From: JAXGXJ01 sp040772905
GTDB lineage: Bacteria; Actinomycetota; Thermoleophilia; RBG-16-64-13
Assembly: GCA_040772905.1 (NCBI GenBank)
Contig: JAXGXJ010000005.1
Location: forward strand, 186,001 to 250,000
Direction: 5' to 3'
Length of the DNA: 64,000 nucleotides
In this document: positions 26,923-35,322 of the stretch, piece after piece
Layout: each line of letters begins with the position of its first letter
Position numbering within the stretch: position 1 is the stretch's first letter
The notes under the pieces: model-generated
Databases searched by the model: none
Told to the model about the DNA's origin: nothing
What the model saw: only the letters and a program-made list of their open reading frames with translations
Program-made: the position numbers and the translations under genes

Positions 26923-27194
26923 TTGACCTCGAGCACTGCGTCTAGATCGGCCATCACCACGTCCAGGTCGTACCCGACGCCCGCGGCGATCTCTACCTCG
27001 CCTCGTGCGAGGATGCGCAGGATCTCGAGCTCCCGCTGAGTGCGCTCGTAGGCAGCGGCGCTCACTAGGACGGCTGAAGCTCGGCCGTGCTGGGTAATGA
27101 AGACAGGATCGCCCGTGGCAGACGCACGTTTGACGATGGCGGAGGCATCCTGACGTAGCTCACTGATGGGGATGATGATAGGCATCGCGCTCAT
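26919..27194 (-). CDS. Phd/YefM-family antitoxin
   Basis: A 91-residue antitoxin. PISELRQDASAIVKRASATGDPVFITQHGRASAVLVSAAAYE is typical Phd/YefM DNA-binding and dimer sequence; the C-terminal helix probably wraps the toxin. The start at 27194 has AAGGAGGT upstream, better than the in-frame ATG at 27230. The pair is probably autoregulated. It reads toward the HTH/PIN operon, away from the downstream repeat. Confidence 0.9.
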   Translation of the reverse strand: MSAMPIIIPISELRQDASAIVKRASATGDPVFITQHGRASAVLVSAAAYERTQRELEILRILARGEVEIAAGVGYDLDVVMADLDAVLEVK

Positions 27195-27334
27195 ATATGG
27201 CACCTCCTTCGATAGTGAAGATGGTATCAAATATGTCCCCCCTCTGACGCATTGAACGGTCCCGGCGCCAGTATGATTGGCCCACCTTGCCCCTCCATCC
27301 GACCTTGGTAGTAGCCAAAGGTTGAAGATAGGCT

Positions 27335-27382
27335 AAACCGGCAGGCCGCAAGGTCTCAGGGGTTCGAATCCCGTCCCCTCCG
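27335..27382 (+). repeat. Duplicated 3' half of tRNA-Ser (attachment-site-like repeat)
   Basis: A direct repeat of 25143-25190 with 45 of 48 bases identical. It covers the 3' anticodon stem, variable arm, T arm and acceptor strand, and ends at exactly the same tRNA base. The differences break one T-stem pair, so it is not a functional tRNA. This is the expected product of site-specific integration into a tRNA 3' end. Confidence 0.85.
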
Positions 27383-27395
27383 CCTTGTCCGGCCC

Positions 27396-29051
27396 CTACA
27401 CCATTACCTCGATCAGCCGCGGGCTCCCCGAGCCCATGGCACTGCGCAGTGCATCGCCCAGCAGCTCCGGGTCGGAGATCCTCGTGCCCTCCACTCCCAT
27501 GGAACGGGCCAGCGCGCTGAAGTCGATCACCGGTTGGTCCAGGTCCATCCCATCGTGCTTCTCTTTGAGTGGGCCTTGCACACCAAGCACCGCCTGGCGC
27601 ACCAACTTGACCTGCCCATACGTGGCATTGTTGGTGATTACATAGGTGACCGGGATCTGATAGCGCGCAGCCGTCCAGAGCGTCTGCATGGACCATGAGG
27701 CGCTGCCGTCACCGATGACCGCCAGCACGTCTTTGTCAGGCCGTCCCAACTTCACGCCCAGCGCCGACGGCAGGCCCTCACCGATGCTGCCACCGTTGCG
27801 CGAGCGGATGTAGCTGAGGGGGCGAGAGGGCGAGAGAGCCGCGCGGAGCGCCCTGGACGCGGACCAGCATTCATCCACCACCACGGTGTCGTCGTCGACC
27901 ACGTTGCTGATCTCGGTCATCAGCCGTCCGATGGAGATGGGGACGGCGTCGCGACGGGCCTCTGTCTGCGTCCGCCAGGCTGCGTCCGCGGCAGCCTTCT
28001 GAGCCTGCACGTTCGCGGCCCGTCGGGCGGCACGCTCTCGGGCCTCGGAGGTCAAACACGCCTCCAGCGATGCATTCAGCTCTCGGAGCGTCGCTCTCAC
28101 ATCCCCTAGGAGACCGAACTCGGTGGGGAGGTTCTTGCCGATCTCCCAGGGATCGTCATCGACGTGGATGACTCTGGTAGTGCGCGGCAACGGGCAACAC
28201 GTGTGCGTGAACCCTTCCGCGAACAAGGAGCACCCGATGCCCACCAGCACGTCGACCTCGGCCATGATCTCGGCCGCCTGGGGACTCGTGGGATCGAGGT
28301 CGCCTAGGTACTGAGGATGGGCGACCGGGAAGTTCACATCGGCCATCCAAGCCTGATACACCGGAGCCCCGATCGACTCCGCGAAGCGCACGACCTCTTC
28401 GAGGGCCCCCGACCGGGTCACTCCGCTCTCGACCATCACGAGAGGGTGACGGGCGGCAGCGAGTGCTTCGGCGGCTCGCTCGATCTCCGCGGCATCGGGA
28501 CGAGAAGGTGCGCAGTGGGTGGCGCGGGGATCAGCGGTGTAGTCGAACTCGCCCTGGAGCAGGTCCTGCGGCAACGAGACGACCACCGGGCCGGTGGGAG
28601 GCTGTGTGGCCATCTTGAAGGCCCTGTCGATCACGATGGGCAGATCCTCGGTACGCATCAGCTCGGTGCTCCACTTGCCGTGGATCTTGCCCAAGCCCAC
28701 GATGTCGCCCGTCAGTTGCGGATCGCGCTGCAGCAAACGGCTGTCGTTCTGCCCCACCGTCACCACCAGCGGCACCTTGCCCAGCTGCGCGTTGTAGAGG
28801 AGCGCACCTCCGCCGGCTAGGCCCGAAGCTGTGTGCAGGTTCAGCACCCCCGGCTTGCCCGAGGCGCGGGCGTAGCCCGCAGCCATGCCCACGCACACCA
28901 CTTCGTGCAGCCCCAACATGTACCGGATGTCCGGGCACTTCTCCAGAGCATCCATAAAATGGATCTCCGTGGCTCCTGGGATGCCAAACACATAGTCGAC
29001 ATCGTGAGCCCGCAGCAACTCGATGAGGGCGCTCTTGCCCGTGGTCTTCAT
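27396..29051 (-). CDS. ThDP-dependent enzyme, benzoylformate decarboxylase/acetolactate synthase-like
   Basis: A 551-residue three-domain ThDP enzyme. The N-terminal PYR domain has the activating Glu in GLHE50 and NLHTASG with a conserved His. The central domain is the usual Rossmann-like one. The C-terminal PP domain has GDGSASWSMQTLW...ITNN, the ThDP/Mg motif. The spacing and NLHTASG resemble benzoylformate decarboxylase more than acetolactate synthase, but the BFD serine in GSNE is alanine here (GATE). It decarboxylates or ligates a 2-oxoacid, identity unknown. Not in an operon; GGGAG lies upstream of its ATG. Confidence 0.82.
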   Translation of the reverse strand: MKTTGKSALIELLRAHDVDYVFGIPGATEIHFMDALEKCPDIRYMLGLHEVVCVGMAAGYARASGKPGVLNLHTASGLAGGGALLYNAQLGKVPLVVTVGQNDSRLLQRDPQLTGDIVGLGKIHGKWSTELMRTEDLPIVIDRAFKMATQPPTGPVVVSLPQDLLQGEFDYTADPRATHCAPSRPDAAEIERAAEALAAARHPLVMVESGVTRSGALEEVVRFAESIGAPVYQAWMADVNFPVAHPQYLGDLDPTSPQAAEIMAEVDVLVGIGCSLFAEGFTHTCCPLPRTTRVIHVDDDPWEIGKNLPTEFGLLGDVRATLRELNASLEACLTSEARERAARRAANVQAQKAAADAAWRTQTEARRDAVPISIGRLMTEISNVVDDDTVVVDECWSASRALRAALSPSRPLSYIRSRNGGSIGEGLPSALGVKLGRPDKDVLAVIGDGSASWSMQTLWTAARYQIPVTYVITNNATYGQVKLVRQAVLGVQGPLKEKHDGMDLDQPVIDFSALARSMGVEGTRISDPELLGDALRSAMGSGSPRLIEVMV

Positions 29052-29224
29052 GTCGATACACTCCCTGTCTTCTGGCTGTATGCAGCATGGTACACAAGTT
29101 CTCCGCCACGCCGCATGCGGCGCAACAGAGATGCTGTCTCCTGGTGATGGAGTGTCGCGCTGATGCTATGCTCCGCTGGTACCATTCGCGACACCCGCCG
29201 AGAGATCGAAGCCCGAGGAGACTG

Positions 29225-29773
29225 ATGGAGACCTCCCCTCCTAATGCCGTCGCCGCCGTCTGCGGTCTGTATTGCGCCGCCTGCAGCTTCTACATCGGGT
29301 CGCACGAAGAGCCGGAGCGTCTCGCCGGCTTGGCAGACCGCTTCGGCCAGAGCGTGGATGCGGTGTACTGCGACGGCTGTCGCAGTGAACGACGCACCTT
29401 CTACTGCCAGACCTGCTCGCTCTTCCGCTGTGCGGTCGAGCGTGACCTGGACTTCTGCTCGGAATGCGCCGACTACCCCTGCGCCGATCTGAAGGCCTTT
29501 CAGGCTCAGTTGCCTCACCGTGCGGAACTCTGGAACTCGCTGGAGACCATCCGCACGCGCGGTTGGGAGGCCTGGGAGCAGGAGATGGAGCAGCTCTACG
29601 CCTGCCCCGGCTGCGGCACCATCAACTCGGCCTACGACCTGGAATGCCGCGCCTGCGGGCACGCGCCCGGCAGCCGGTTCGCCCAGAGACACGGCGACGC
29701 GGTGCGCGCTCTCTTCGCCGCGGCGCACCCCGAGGGCTCATCGACGGCCGAAGGACCCCATGAGCAGTACTGA
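29225..29773 (+). CDS. DUF3795 cysteine-rich protein with extra zinc ribbon
   Basis: A 182-residue protein with about 15 cysteines. The DUF3795 core includes CGLYCAACSFYIG, VYCDGCRSERRTFYCQTCSLFRC and FCSECADYPC. A C-terminal zinc ribbon (CPGCGTINSAYDLECRACG, about 137-156) is an addition to the core family. DUF3795 proteins are common in anaerobes and their role is unknown; metal or Fe-S binding is likely. The ATG at 29225 follows CGAGGAG. It overlaps the ATPase gene by 14 bases. A second DUF3795 gene occurs at 62801. Confidence 0.85.
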   Translation: METSPPNAVAAVCGLYCAACSFYIGSHEEPERLAGLADRFGQSVDAVYCDGCRSERRTFYCQTCSLFRCAVERDLDFCSECADYPCADLKAFQAQLPHRAELWNSLETIRTRGWEAWEQEMEQLYACPGCGTINSAYDLECRACGHAPGSRFAQRHGDAVRALFAAAHPEGSSTAEGPHEQY

Positions 29774-30512
29774 CGGAGGGGCAAGACAGCTGAAGGACCC
29801 CTTCCTCACCGGGGTGGAGATCCGCGGGGACGAGTTCCCCCAGCGCGACCGCTTTCCCTACAACATCGCATCCCTGAGCAGTCGTCAACGGCTGCATTTC
29901 ACCAGCGCGGCGGTGTTCTTCGTGGGAGAGAACGGTTCCGGCAAGTCCACGCTCCTGCACGCTCTGGCCGCCAGGTGCGGTCTCCCCACCTGGGGACAAC
30001 CCAAGCGTGATCGCCTGGCCGGTGAGCTGCCGGTCACCGCGCTCTGCGACCACGTGCTGCCCGCACGCGGCGAACGGACCATCCGTGGTGGTTTCTTCAG
30101 CGCCGAAGGTTTTCGCGACTGGGCCGCCTTCTTGGACAACGTCGCGCGCTTCGATCCCGGGCAGGCCCAGTATCACGGAGGTGCTGAACTGACGGCCAAG
30201 TCGCACGGTGAGGGTCTGCTGGGCTACTTCCACGAGCGTTATCGCATCCCGGGGCTGTACTTCTTGGACGAGCCGGAGAGTGCACTCTCGCCGGCCAGCC
30301 AGATAGGACTGGTGCGTCTGCTCGCCGAATACGCGGGCTCCGGCGACAGGCAGTTCGTCATCGCCACCCACTCCCCTATCCTCATGGCGCTGCCGGGGAG
30401 CCAGTTGTTCCACTTCGATGCGAGCGGCATCACTCAGACGAGCTACGAAGCGACGGCGCACTTCCAGCTCTATCGAGACTTCCTGGCCGACCCCGGTTCC
30501 TTCATGTCGTGA
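29760..30512 (+). CDS. COG3910-type AAA/ABC-like ATPase
   Basis: A 250-residue soluble ATPase. Walker A is GENGSGKST (about 56-64). A signature-like KSHGEGLLGYF segment, Walker B LYFLDEPESALSP and the switch His in FVIATHSPILMA follow. The order matches the predicted-ATPase family COG3910, which is single-domain and has no transporter partner. The function of the family is not known; ABC-like dimerisation is expected. It overlaps DUF3795 upstream by 14 bases, suggesting coupled translation. Confidence 0.87.
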   Translation: MSSTDGGARQLKDPFLTGVEIRGDEFPQRDRFPYNIASLSSRQRLHFTSAAVFFVGENGSGKSTLLHALAARCGLPTWGQPKRDRLAGELPVTALCDHVLPARGERTIRGGFFSAEGFRDWAAFLDNVARFDPGQAQYHGGAELTAKSHGEGLLGYFHERYRIPGLYFLDEPESALSPASQIGLVRLLAEYAGSGDRQFVIATHSPILMALPGSQLFHFDASGITQTSYEATAHFQLYRDFLADPGSFMS

Positions 30513-30608
30513 CCCGGTCCGCCCAAGGCCGGCAGGCGCCGAGTCCCGCGACCTGCGCACGAGCCCGCTCAGCCAGTCCGCCCGTCTCGTGCAGACGCGG
30601 GTACGAGG

Positions 30609-31208
30609 CTACGGGATGAGTATCTCGTCCACGCTGTAGCGCCACTTGGGCAGCGGCGTGTCGGCGGCGTAGCCCAGCGGACAGAGCAACGCCGGCATGA
30701 GGTTCTCGGGCAGAGCAAGGATGCGGCTGTACTCCTCGGGCTGGAAATGGGTCATGAGGCAGGAGTCGAAACCCAGGTCCTTCGCCATCAGCTGGGCAAG
30801 TAACGCGGGCAGATAGGTGTTGGCGATGGCATAGCCGGCCCAGACGTCGGCGGGCATGTGGCTCATGTCCTCCGCGATAGCCGCCACGATCGTGCGGTTC
30901 TCCTCGGGGACGCCCTCCTCTTCCATCCGCGCCAACAGCCGCGAGGCCAGGCCTTTGAAGTCGCCGTCGGCACAGAAGACCAGCAGGTGCGAGCAGGACT
31001 CGATCTGGGGTTCGCCATAAGTGGCGGCAGCCAGCTCCTTCTTCATCGCGGCATTGGTCACCACCTTCACCCGCCAGGGCTGGATGTTGAGCCCCGAGGG
31101 CGCCCAGCGGATGGTCTCCAGCAACTCGCGCACCTTCTCGTCGGGGATGTGCGTGCCATCAAAATGCTTGGTCGCGTACCGCTCGGCGATCGCCTGCCGC
31201 AACTCCAT
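30609..31208 (-). CDS. Nitroreductase-family flavoprotein
   Basis: A 199-residue FMN-dependent oxidoreductase: RYATKHFDG with flavin-phosphate-binding residues, RWAPSGLNIQPWRV, then a central helix bundle and GYAADTPLP at the end. The likely reaction is NAD(P)H-dependent reduction of nitro compounds, quinones or similar. The start at 31208 has GAGGAGA upstream. It stands alone, convergent with the ATPase gene. Confidence 0.9.
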   Translation of the reverse strand: MELRQAIAERYATKHFDGTHIPDEKVRELLETIRWAPSGLNIQPWRVKVVTNAAMKKELAAATYGEPQIESCSHLLVFCADGDFKGLASRLLARMEEEGVPEENRTIVAAIAEDMSHMPADVWAGYAIANTYLPALLAQLMAKDLGFDSCLMTHFQPEEYSRILALPENLMPALLCPLGYAADTPLPKWRYSVDEILIP

Positions 31209-31539
31209 GGGTCTCTCCTCGTGCACAGGGGCGTGAGCCCGCAAGAACAGGACTTCGCTCCACTATAGCGCTGAGCGCGGGCGCCGGCAGCGTGCCGGCC
31301 GTGTGGTCCGGTCGCAGCGGGCGTCGGCAGCAGGCAGGGTGCCGGCTGCCGCGAAGCCGGGCTCGCCGGCCAGTGTGAAGCCCCCGACGGATCGGAGCCT
31401 CCCGCTGCTCCCCGGGGCGGACACTCAGGCCTCTTTACACTCCGGCTGGACTGGGATAACGTCTGCCGCGAAGTGATGGGCCGCGACAGCGGCGCAGCTC
31501 ATCGCGTCACGTCGATCAGGCCAGTGAGGGAGAACGGCG
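31209..31539. other. Intergenic region upstream of the ABM-like gene
   Basis: No convincing gene. The left half is very GC-rich with repeated GCCGG words (for example GCCGGCAGCGTGCCGGC near 31285) that can form hairpins. I see no clear promoter. Confidence 0.3.
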
Positions 31540-31827
31540 ATGACCTACGTCCTCTTGCAGCACAGAGTGGAGAGCTACGAGGAGTTCCGCGACATCTACG
31601 ACAGCGACATGCCACACCGCCGCCGGAGGGGCTGCAAAGGCGCGCGCCTGTTCCGGGCCGTGGACGATCCCAGCCTGATGGTCATGCTCATGAAGTGGGA
31701 GGACGTCGAGAGCGCGCGCCGCTTTGCGGACGGCTACGAACTTCATGAAGCCATGAAATGGGCCAGCGTGGTCGGCGACCAGTGGCGCATCGACGTGCTG
31801 GAGGAGATCGAGGAGACCGAGAGCTAG
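31540..31827 (+). CDS. Small ABM-like (dimeric alpha/beta barrel) protein
   Basis: 95 residues, starting with YVLLQHRVESYEEFRDIYD and continuing LFRAVDDPSLMVMLMKWEDVESARRFADGYEL. This strand-helix-strand pattern is that of antibiotic-biosynthesis-monooxygenase-like ferredoxin-fold dimers. Function unknown; such proteins can be small oxygenases, heme-binding or stress proteins. AGGGAG lies upstream of the ATG at 31540. It is convergent with the livM end. Confidence 0.65.
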   Translation: MTYVLLQHRVESYEEFRDIYDSDMPHRRRRGCKGARLFRAVDDPSLMVMLMKWEDVESARRFADGYELHEAMKWASVVGDQWRIDVLEEIEETES

Positions 31828-31855
31828 AACCGGGCGTCCTCGCAGGCTTCGTGCG

Positions 31856-32986
31856 TCAGAGTCTGCGCTCTCCCGGAGCCGGTCCCTGCGCGGTCGGGTC
31901 GGGAGGCACAGGAGGCGTCCCCTCTTCCACGAAGCACACCGTCTCCAGACACAGCCGCCGCCGCACCGGGAAGAGGTCCACCAGCCGGCGCGCGATGAGA
32001 CCCCACACTCCAGCGCGGGCGAACACCACCACCAACGCCGCCAACGCACCGATGAGGATGAGATACCAGGTGCCATAGTCGGCCAGCAGCTGCTGCAGGG
32101 CGAAGAAGATGATGGCTCCGACGATGGGGCCCTCGATGGTCCCCAGGCCGCCGATGACCACGGCAAAGATCATGAGCGCGCTCCACTGCAGGCTGAAGCC
32201 GGCCTCAGGTTGGATGCGCAGCAGGTTGAGATAGATGACGGCCCCGGTGACCCCGGTGCCGAAGGCGGCAATGATGTACACCCACAGCTTGGTGCGCAGG
32301 ATGTTCACGCCCAGCCCTCGCGCACCCGTCTCGTCGTCACGGATGGCCGTGAGCGCCAAGCCCATGCGCGAGCGCAGCAGCAGATAGACGAGGATGATGG
32401 AGCCTACGGCCACCGCCAGAGCCAGCCAGAAGACCGACGCCTCGCGCACTCCCCTGTCGATGCCCACAGCGGTGTTTATGCTCACCCCGGAGCCGCCGCC
32501 CAGCCACGATATCTGGGTGATGAGCAGGCGGAACACCTCGGCGATGACCCAGGTACCCACGGCGAAGTAGCCGCCGCGCAGGCGGAACGCCAAGCCGGCG
32601 GTGGGGATGGCGATGAGGGCCGCCACGATGCCGGCGATGGGCACACACAGGAAGGGGTGGATGCCCGCCTTCTCGGAGAACACCCACAGAGCGTAGCCGC
32701 CGATACCCACGAAGGCCTGCTGGCCCACCGAGATGAGGCCGGCGTAGCCGGCCAGGAGGTTCCACATCTGTGCCAGAGCGAGCAGAGTGAGGAAGGTCAC
32801 AGCCTGTTTCATGACGCTGGACGAACCCCACGCGGGGATGGTCCCGGCAGCGATGATGATCACGGCGGCCAACGGCAGCGCGAAGCGGCTGGCGCGCGTG
32901 TAGCGCTCGACCTTCACCGGCTCGTCAGGCGACACCGTGCCTCCGACAGGCTGAGAAGCGCGAGGATCCAGGAGCTCGGCCATCAT
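31856..32986 (-). CDS. livM: Branched-chain amino acid ABC transporter permease (LivM)
   Basis: A 376-residue permease with about ten membrane helices. Family motifs: LLAGYAGLISVGQQAFVGIGGYA, RLRGGYFAVGTWV, and the EAA-like loop AIRDDETGARGLGVN. I chose the ATG at 32986, which overlaps the livH stop (ATGA). Last gene of the livK-G-F-H-M operon. Substrate specificity cannot be read from the permease. Confidence 0.93.
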   Translation of the reverse strand: MMAELLDPRASQPVGGTVSPDEPVKVERYTRASRFALPLAAVIIIAAGTIPAWGSSSVMKQAVTFLTLLALAQMWNLLAGYAGLISVGQQAFVGIGGYALWVFSEKAGIHPFLCVPIAGIVAALIAIPTAGLAFRLRGGYFAVGTWVIAEVFRLLITQISWLGGGSGVSINTAVGIDRGVREASVFWLALAVAVGSIILVYLLLRSRMGLALTAIRDDETGARGLGVNILRTKLWVYIIAAFGTGVTGAVIYLNLLRIQPEAGFSLQWSALMIFAVVIGGLGTIEGPIVGAIIFFALQQLLADYGTWYLILIGALAALVVVFARAGVWGLIARRLVDLFPVRRRLCLETVCFVEEGTPPVPPDPTAQGPAPGERRL

Positions 32987-33849
32987 CCCACCTGCTTCGC
33001 GAAGAGACCCTGCGGCCTGAAGGCCAGGATGGCCAGGAACACCAGATGTCCCACCAGGATGCCCCAACCTTGCTGGATGTGGTCGCCCATCACCTGGGCG
33101 ATGCCCAGCACGATGCCACCCACCAACGTGCCCCACAACGAGCCCAGTCCACCGATGATGACCGCCTCATAGGCGAAGATCAGACGCATGGGACCCGCCG
33201 CGGGAGTGAAGGTGGTGCGGATGCCGATGAACACTCCGCCGATGGCCACGATGGCCAGCGCGAAGGCCATGGCCATGCCGTACAGATGACGGTTGTCGAT
33301 ACCCATGAGCTGCGCCGCACGCTGGTTGTCGGCGGTGGCGCGGAAGGCCCGCCCCATGCGGGTTCGGCTGAGGAACACCTGCAGCCCCAGAAGCACGATC
33401 ACCGACACGATGATGGTGATGAGCGGGAACCACCCGATGACCACCTGCTCGCTGATGCGGATGAAGGCGTTCTCGATGGCGCCCGCGTCGAGACCCTTGC
33501 TGTTGGCCGTGAAGCCCTCCAGCAACAGGTTCTGGATGATCATGGCGATGCCGAAGGTGGCGAGGATGGCCTGCATGCCTCCGGCGTCCATGGCGAAGTT
33601 GAACAGGCCGCGCTGGATGGCATATCCGAACACGGCCATGACGATCATCACCAGGATGAGGGTGTAGAAGGGGTTGATGCCCAGGGAGCCCACGATGGCC
33701 AACGAGATGTACGCCGCCAGGATGCTGAAGTCGCCGTGAGCCAGGTTGACCAGACGCATCACCCCGAAGACCAGCGACAGGCCGGCGGCGAACAAGGCGT
33801 ACAACCCGCCCAGCAACACCCCTTGGATGACGTTGTTGACCCAGATCAT
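32983..33849 (-). CDS. livH: Branched-chain amino acid ABC transporter permease (LivH)
   Basis: A 288-residue permease with about eight membrane helices. Typical sequence: GGLYALFAAGLSLVFGVMRLVNLAHGDF, RATADNQRAAQLMGIDNRH and EAVIIGGLGSLWGTLVGG. Partner of LivM in the membrane channel; it lies three bases from livF and overlaps livM. Confidence 0.95.
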   Translation of the reverse strand: MIWVNNVIQGVLLGGLYALFAAGLSLVFGVMRLVNLAHGDFSILAAYISLAIVGSLGINPFYTLILVMIVMAVFGYAIQRGLFNFAMDAGGMQAILATFGIAMIIQNLLLEGFTANSKGLDAGAIENAFIRISEQVVIGWFPLITIIVSVIVLLGLQVFLSRTRMGRAFRATADNQRAAQLMGIDNRHLYGMAMAFALAIVAIGGVFIGIRTTFTPAAGPMRLIFAYEAVIIGGLGSLWGTLVGGIVLGIAQVMGDHIQQGWGILVGHLVFLAILAFRPQGLFAKQVG

Positions 33850-33852
33850 CCC

Positions 33853-34551
33853 CTAGACTCCGAAATAGGCTTTGACGATGTCGTCGTGGCTGATCTCATG
33901 GGGATCGCCCTCCAGCACCAGGCGCCCCTCGAGCATGCAGGTGATACGGTCAGCGAACTGCATAGCCTGGCCCACATCCTGCTCCACCAAGAGGACGGTG
34001 GTGCCCGTGTTCACGATGGCAGGCATGGCCTGGTAGATCTTCTCCACCACGACGGGCGCCAATCCCAGCGACACTTCGTCCAGAAGAAGGAGGCGAGGAT
34101 TGGCCATGAGTCCGCGGCCGATGGCGAGTGCCTGTTGCTCACCACCCGAAAGCCCCAGCGCCTGCCGGTTCTTCAGCCGCGAGAGCAGCGGGAAGAGCTC
34201 ATACACCTTGTCTATGCTCCAGATGCCTTTGCGCCGTGTGTGGCCGCCCACCATGAGGTTCTCGTGCACTGTGAGGCTGGGGAACACCCAACGCCCCTCG
34301 GGCACGTACGAGATGCCCAGGTTCACGCGCTTGTGCGGCGGCAGTTGGCCTATGGGCTGCCCATCGAAACGCACCCTCTCCGGCTCCGTGCGCAGCAGCC
34401 CGCAGATAGTGCGGAGCAGCGTGGACTTGCCCGCTCCGTTGGCCCCGATGACGGCGTGGGTCTCGCCTTCCTCCAAGCGGAGGTTCACGTCGAACAGCGC
34501 CTGGAACGAGCCGTAGCCCGTGGAGATGTCGGTGAGTTCCAGCAGGCTCAT
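33853..34551 (-). CDS. livF: ABC transporter ATP-binding protein (LivF)
   Basis: A 232-residue ATPase: Walker A GANGAGKST, LSGGEQQALAIGR signature, Walker B LLLLDEVSLGL, and H-loop region LVEQD. The short LivF form, without the LivG C-terminal extension. Overlaps livG by four bases. Confidence 0.95.
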   Translation of the reverse strand: MSLLELTDISTGYGSFQALFDVNLRLEEGETHAVIGANGAGKSTLLRTICGLLRTEPERVRFDGQPIGQLPPHKRVNLGISYVPEGRWVFPSLTVHENLMVGGHTRRKGIWSIDKVYELFPLLSRLKNRQALGLSGGEQQALAIGRGLMANPRLLLLDEVSLGLAPVVVEKIYQAMPAIVNTGTTVLLVEQDVGQAMQFADRITCMLEGRLVLEGDPHEISHDDIVKAYFGV

Positions 34552-35273
34552 ACCATCATGCTCCCCATGTACACATCGCGCACTTCAGGGCTGTTGATGA
34601 CCGTGTTGGGGTCGCCTTCGGCGATGAGCTTGCCGAAATCGATGGCGATCAGCCGATCGACCACAGCCAGCAGCGCATGGACGATGTGCTCGATCCAGAT
34701 GATGCTGATGCCTTCATCGCGCAGACGCTTGATGGTGTCAATGAGCGAGTGCACCTCGGCGTCAGTCAGACCGCCGGCGATCTCGTCCAAGAGCAGCACC
34801 TTCGGTTCAGTGGCCAGTGCGCGCGCCAACTCCAGACGCTTGCGCTCCAAGAGGCTCAGATCACCGGCCAGCGCGTTGGCACGGGGCAGAAGCGACGCCC
34901 GGTGCAGCGCCGAGGCGCACAGTTGGTAAGAGGCCTTCTCCTTGGCCTTGCGTCCGTAGGTGGCTCCCACCAGCACGTTCTCGAACACGGTCATGCCCTC
35001 GAACGGTCTGGGGATCTGATAGGTGCGGCCTATGCCGGCCACAGCCCTATGCTCGGGGCTGCGTTTGCTGATGTCATGTCCGTCGAAATGCAGCGCGCCG
35101 GAGTCGGCGTGGACGACACCGGTGAGTAGATTGAGCATGGTGGTCTTTCCGGCGCCGTTTGGACCGACGACCCCGAGCGCCTCCCCCTGGTTGAGGGAGA
35201 CGCTCAGGTCGTCAATCACCACCACGCCCCCGAAGGACTTGGTGAGATGCTCGGCGCTCAGTATGACGGTCAC
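34548..35273 (-). CDS. livG: ABC transporter ATP-binding protein (LivG)
   Basis: A 241-residue ATPase: Walker A GPNGAGKTT, Walker B VLLLDEIAGGL, H-loop IWIEHIVHA, and the LivG-type C-terminus IAEGDPNTVINSPEVRDVYMG. The signature is degenerate: the usual LSGG is replaced by LSLLERKRLELARAL (an L-S-L-L-E-R version), which is seen in some Liv ATPases. Pairs with LivF. Confidence 0.94.
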   Translation of the reverse strand: MTVILSAEHLTKSFGGVVVIDDLSVSLNQGEALGVVGPNGAGKTTMLNLLTGVVHADSGALHFDGHDISKRSPEHRAVAGIGRTYQIPRPFEGMTVFENVLVGATYGRKAKEKASYQLCASALHRASLLPRANALAGDLSLLERKRLELARALATEPKVLLLDEIAGGLTDAEVHSLIDTIKRLRDEGISIIWIEHIVHALLAVVDRLIAIDFGKLIAEGDPNTVINSPEVRDVYMGSMMV

Positions 35274-35322
35274 CGGCTGCCTCGTCTCGATGGCTGCTCG
35301 TTTAGACCGGACCGATCAGTCG

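Larger units (their letters stand above)
25143..27382. mobile_element. Putative tRNA-Ser genomic islet bounded by 48-bp repeats
   Basis: The segment between tRNA-Ser and a 45/48-identical copy of its 3' half (27335-27382) has the form of an integrated element using the tRNA as attachment site. It carries two toxin-antitoxin modules facing each other and nothing else recognisable; no integrase gene is present. It is therefore either a decayed element or one mobilised in trans. Its base composition looks less GC-rich in places (25390-26200) than the flanking housekeeping genes. Confidence 0.65.

Noticed and set aside
27335..27382. A second tRNA-Ser gene
   Set aside because: Only the 3' half is present and a T-stem pair is broken.
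33046..34929. Plus-strand ORF of 627 residues
   Set aside because: Shadow of livH, livF and livG.
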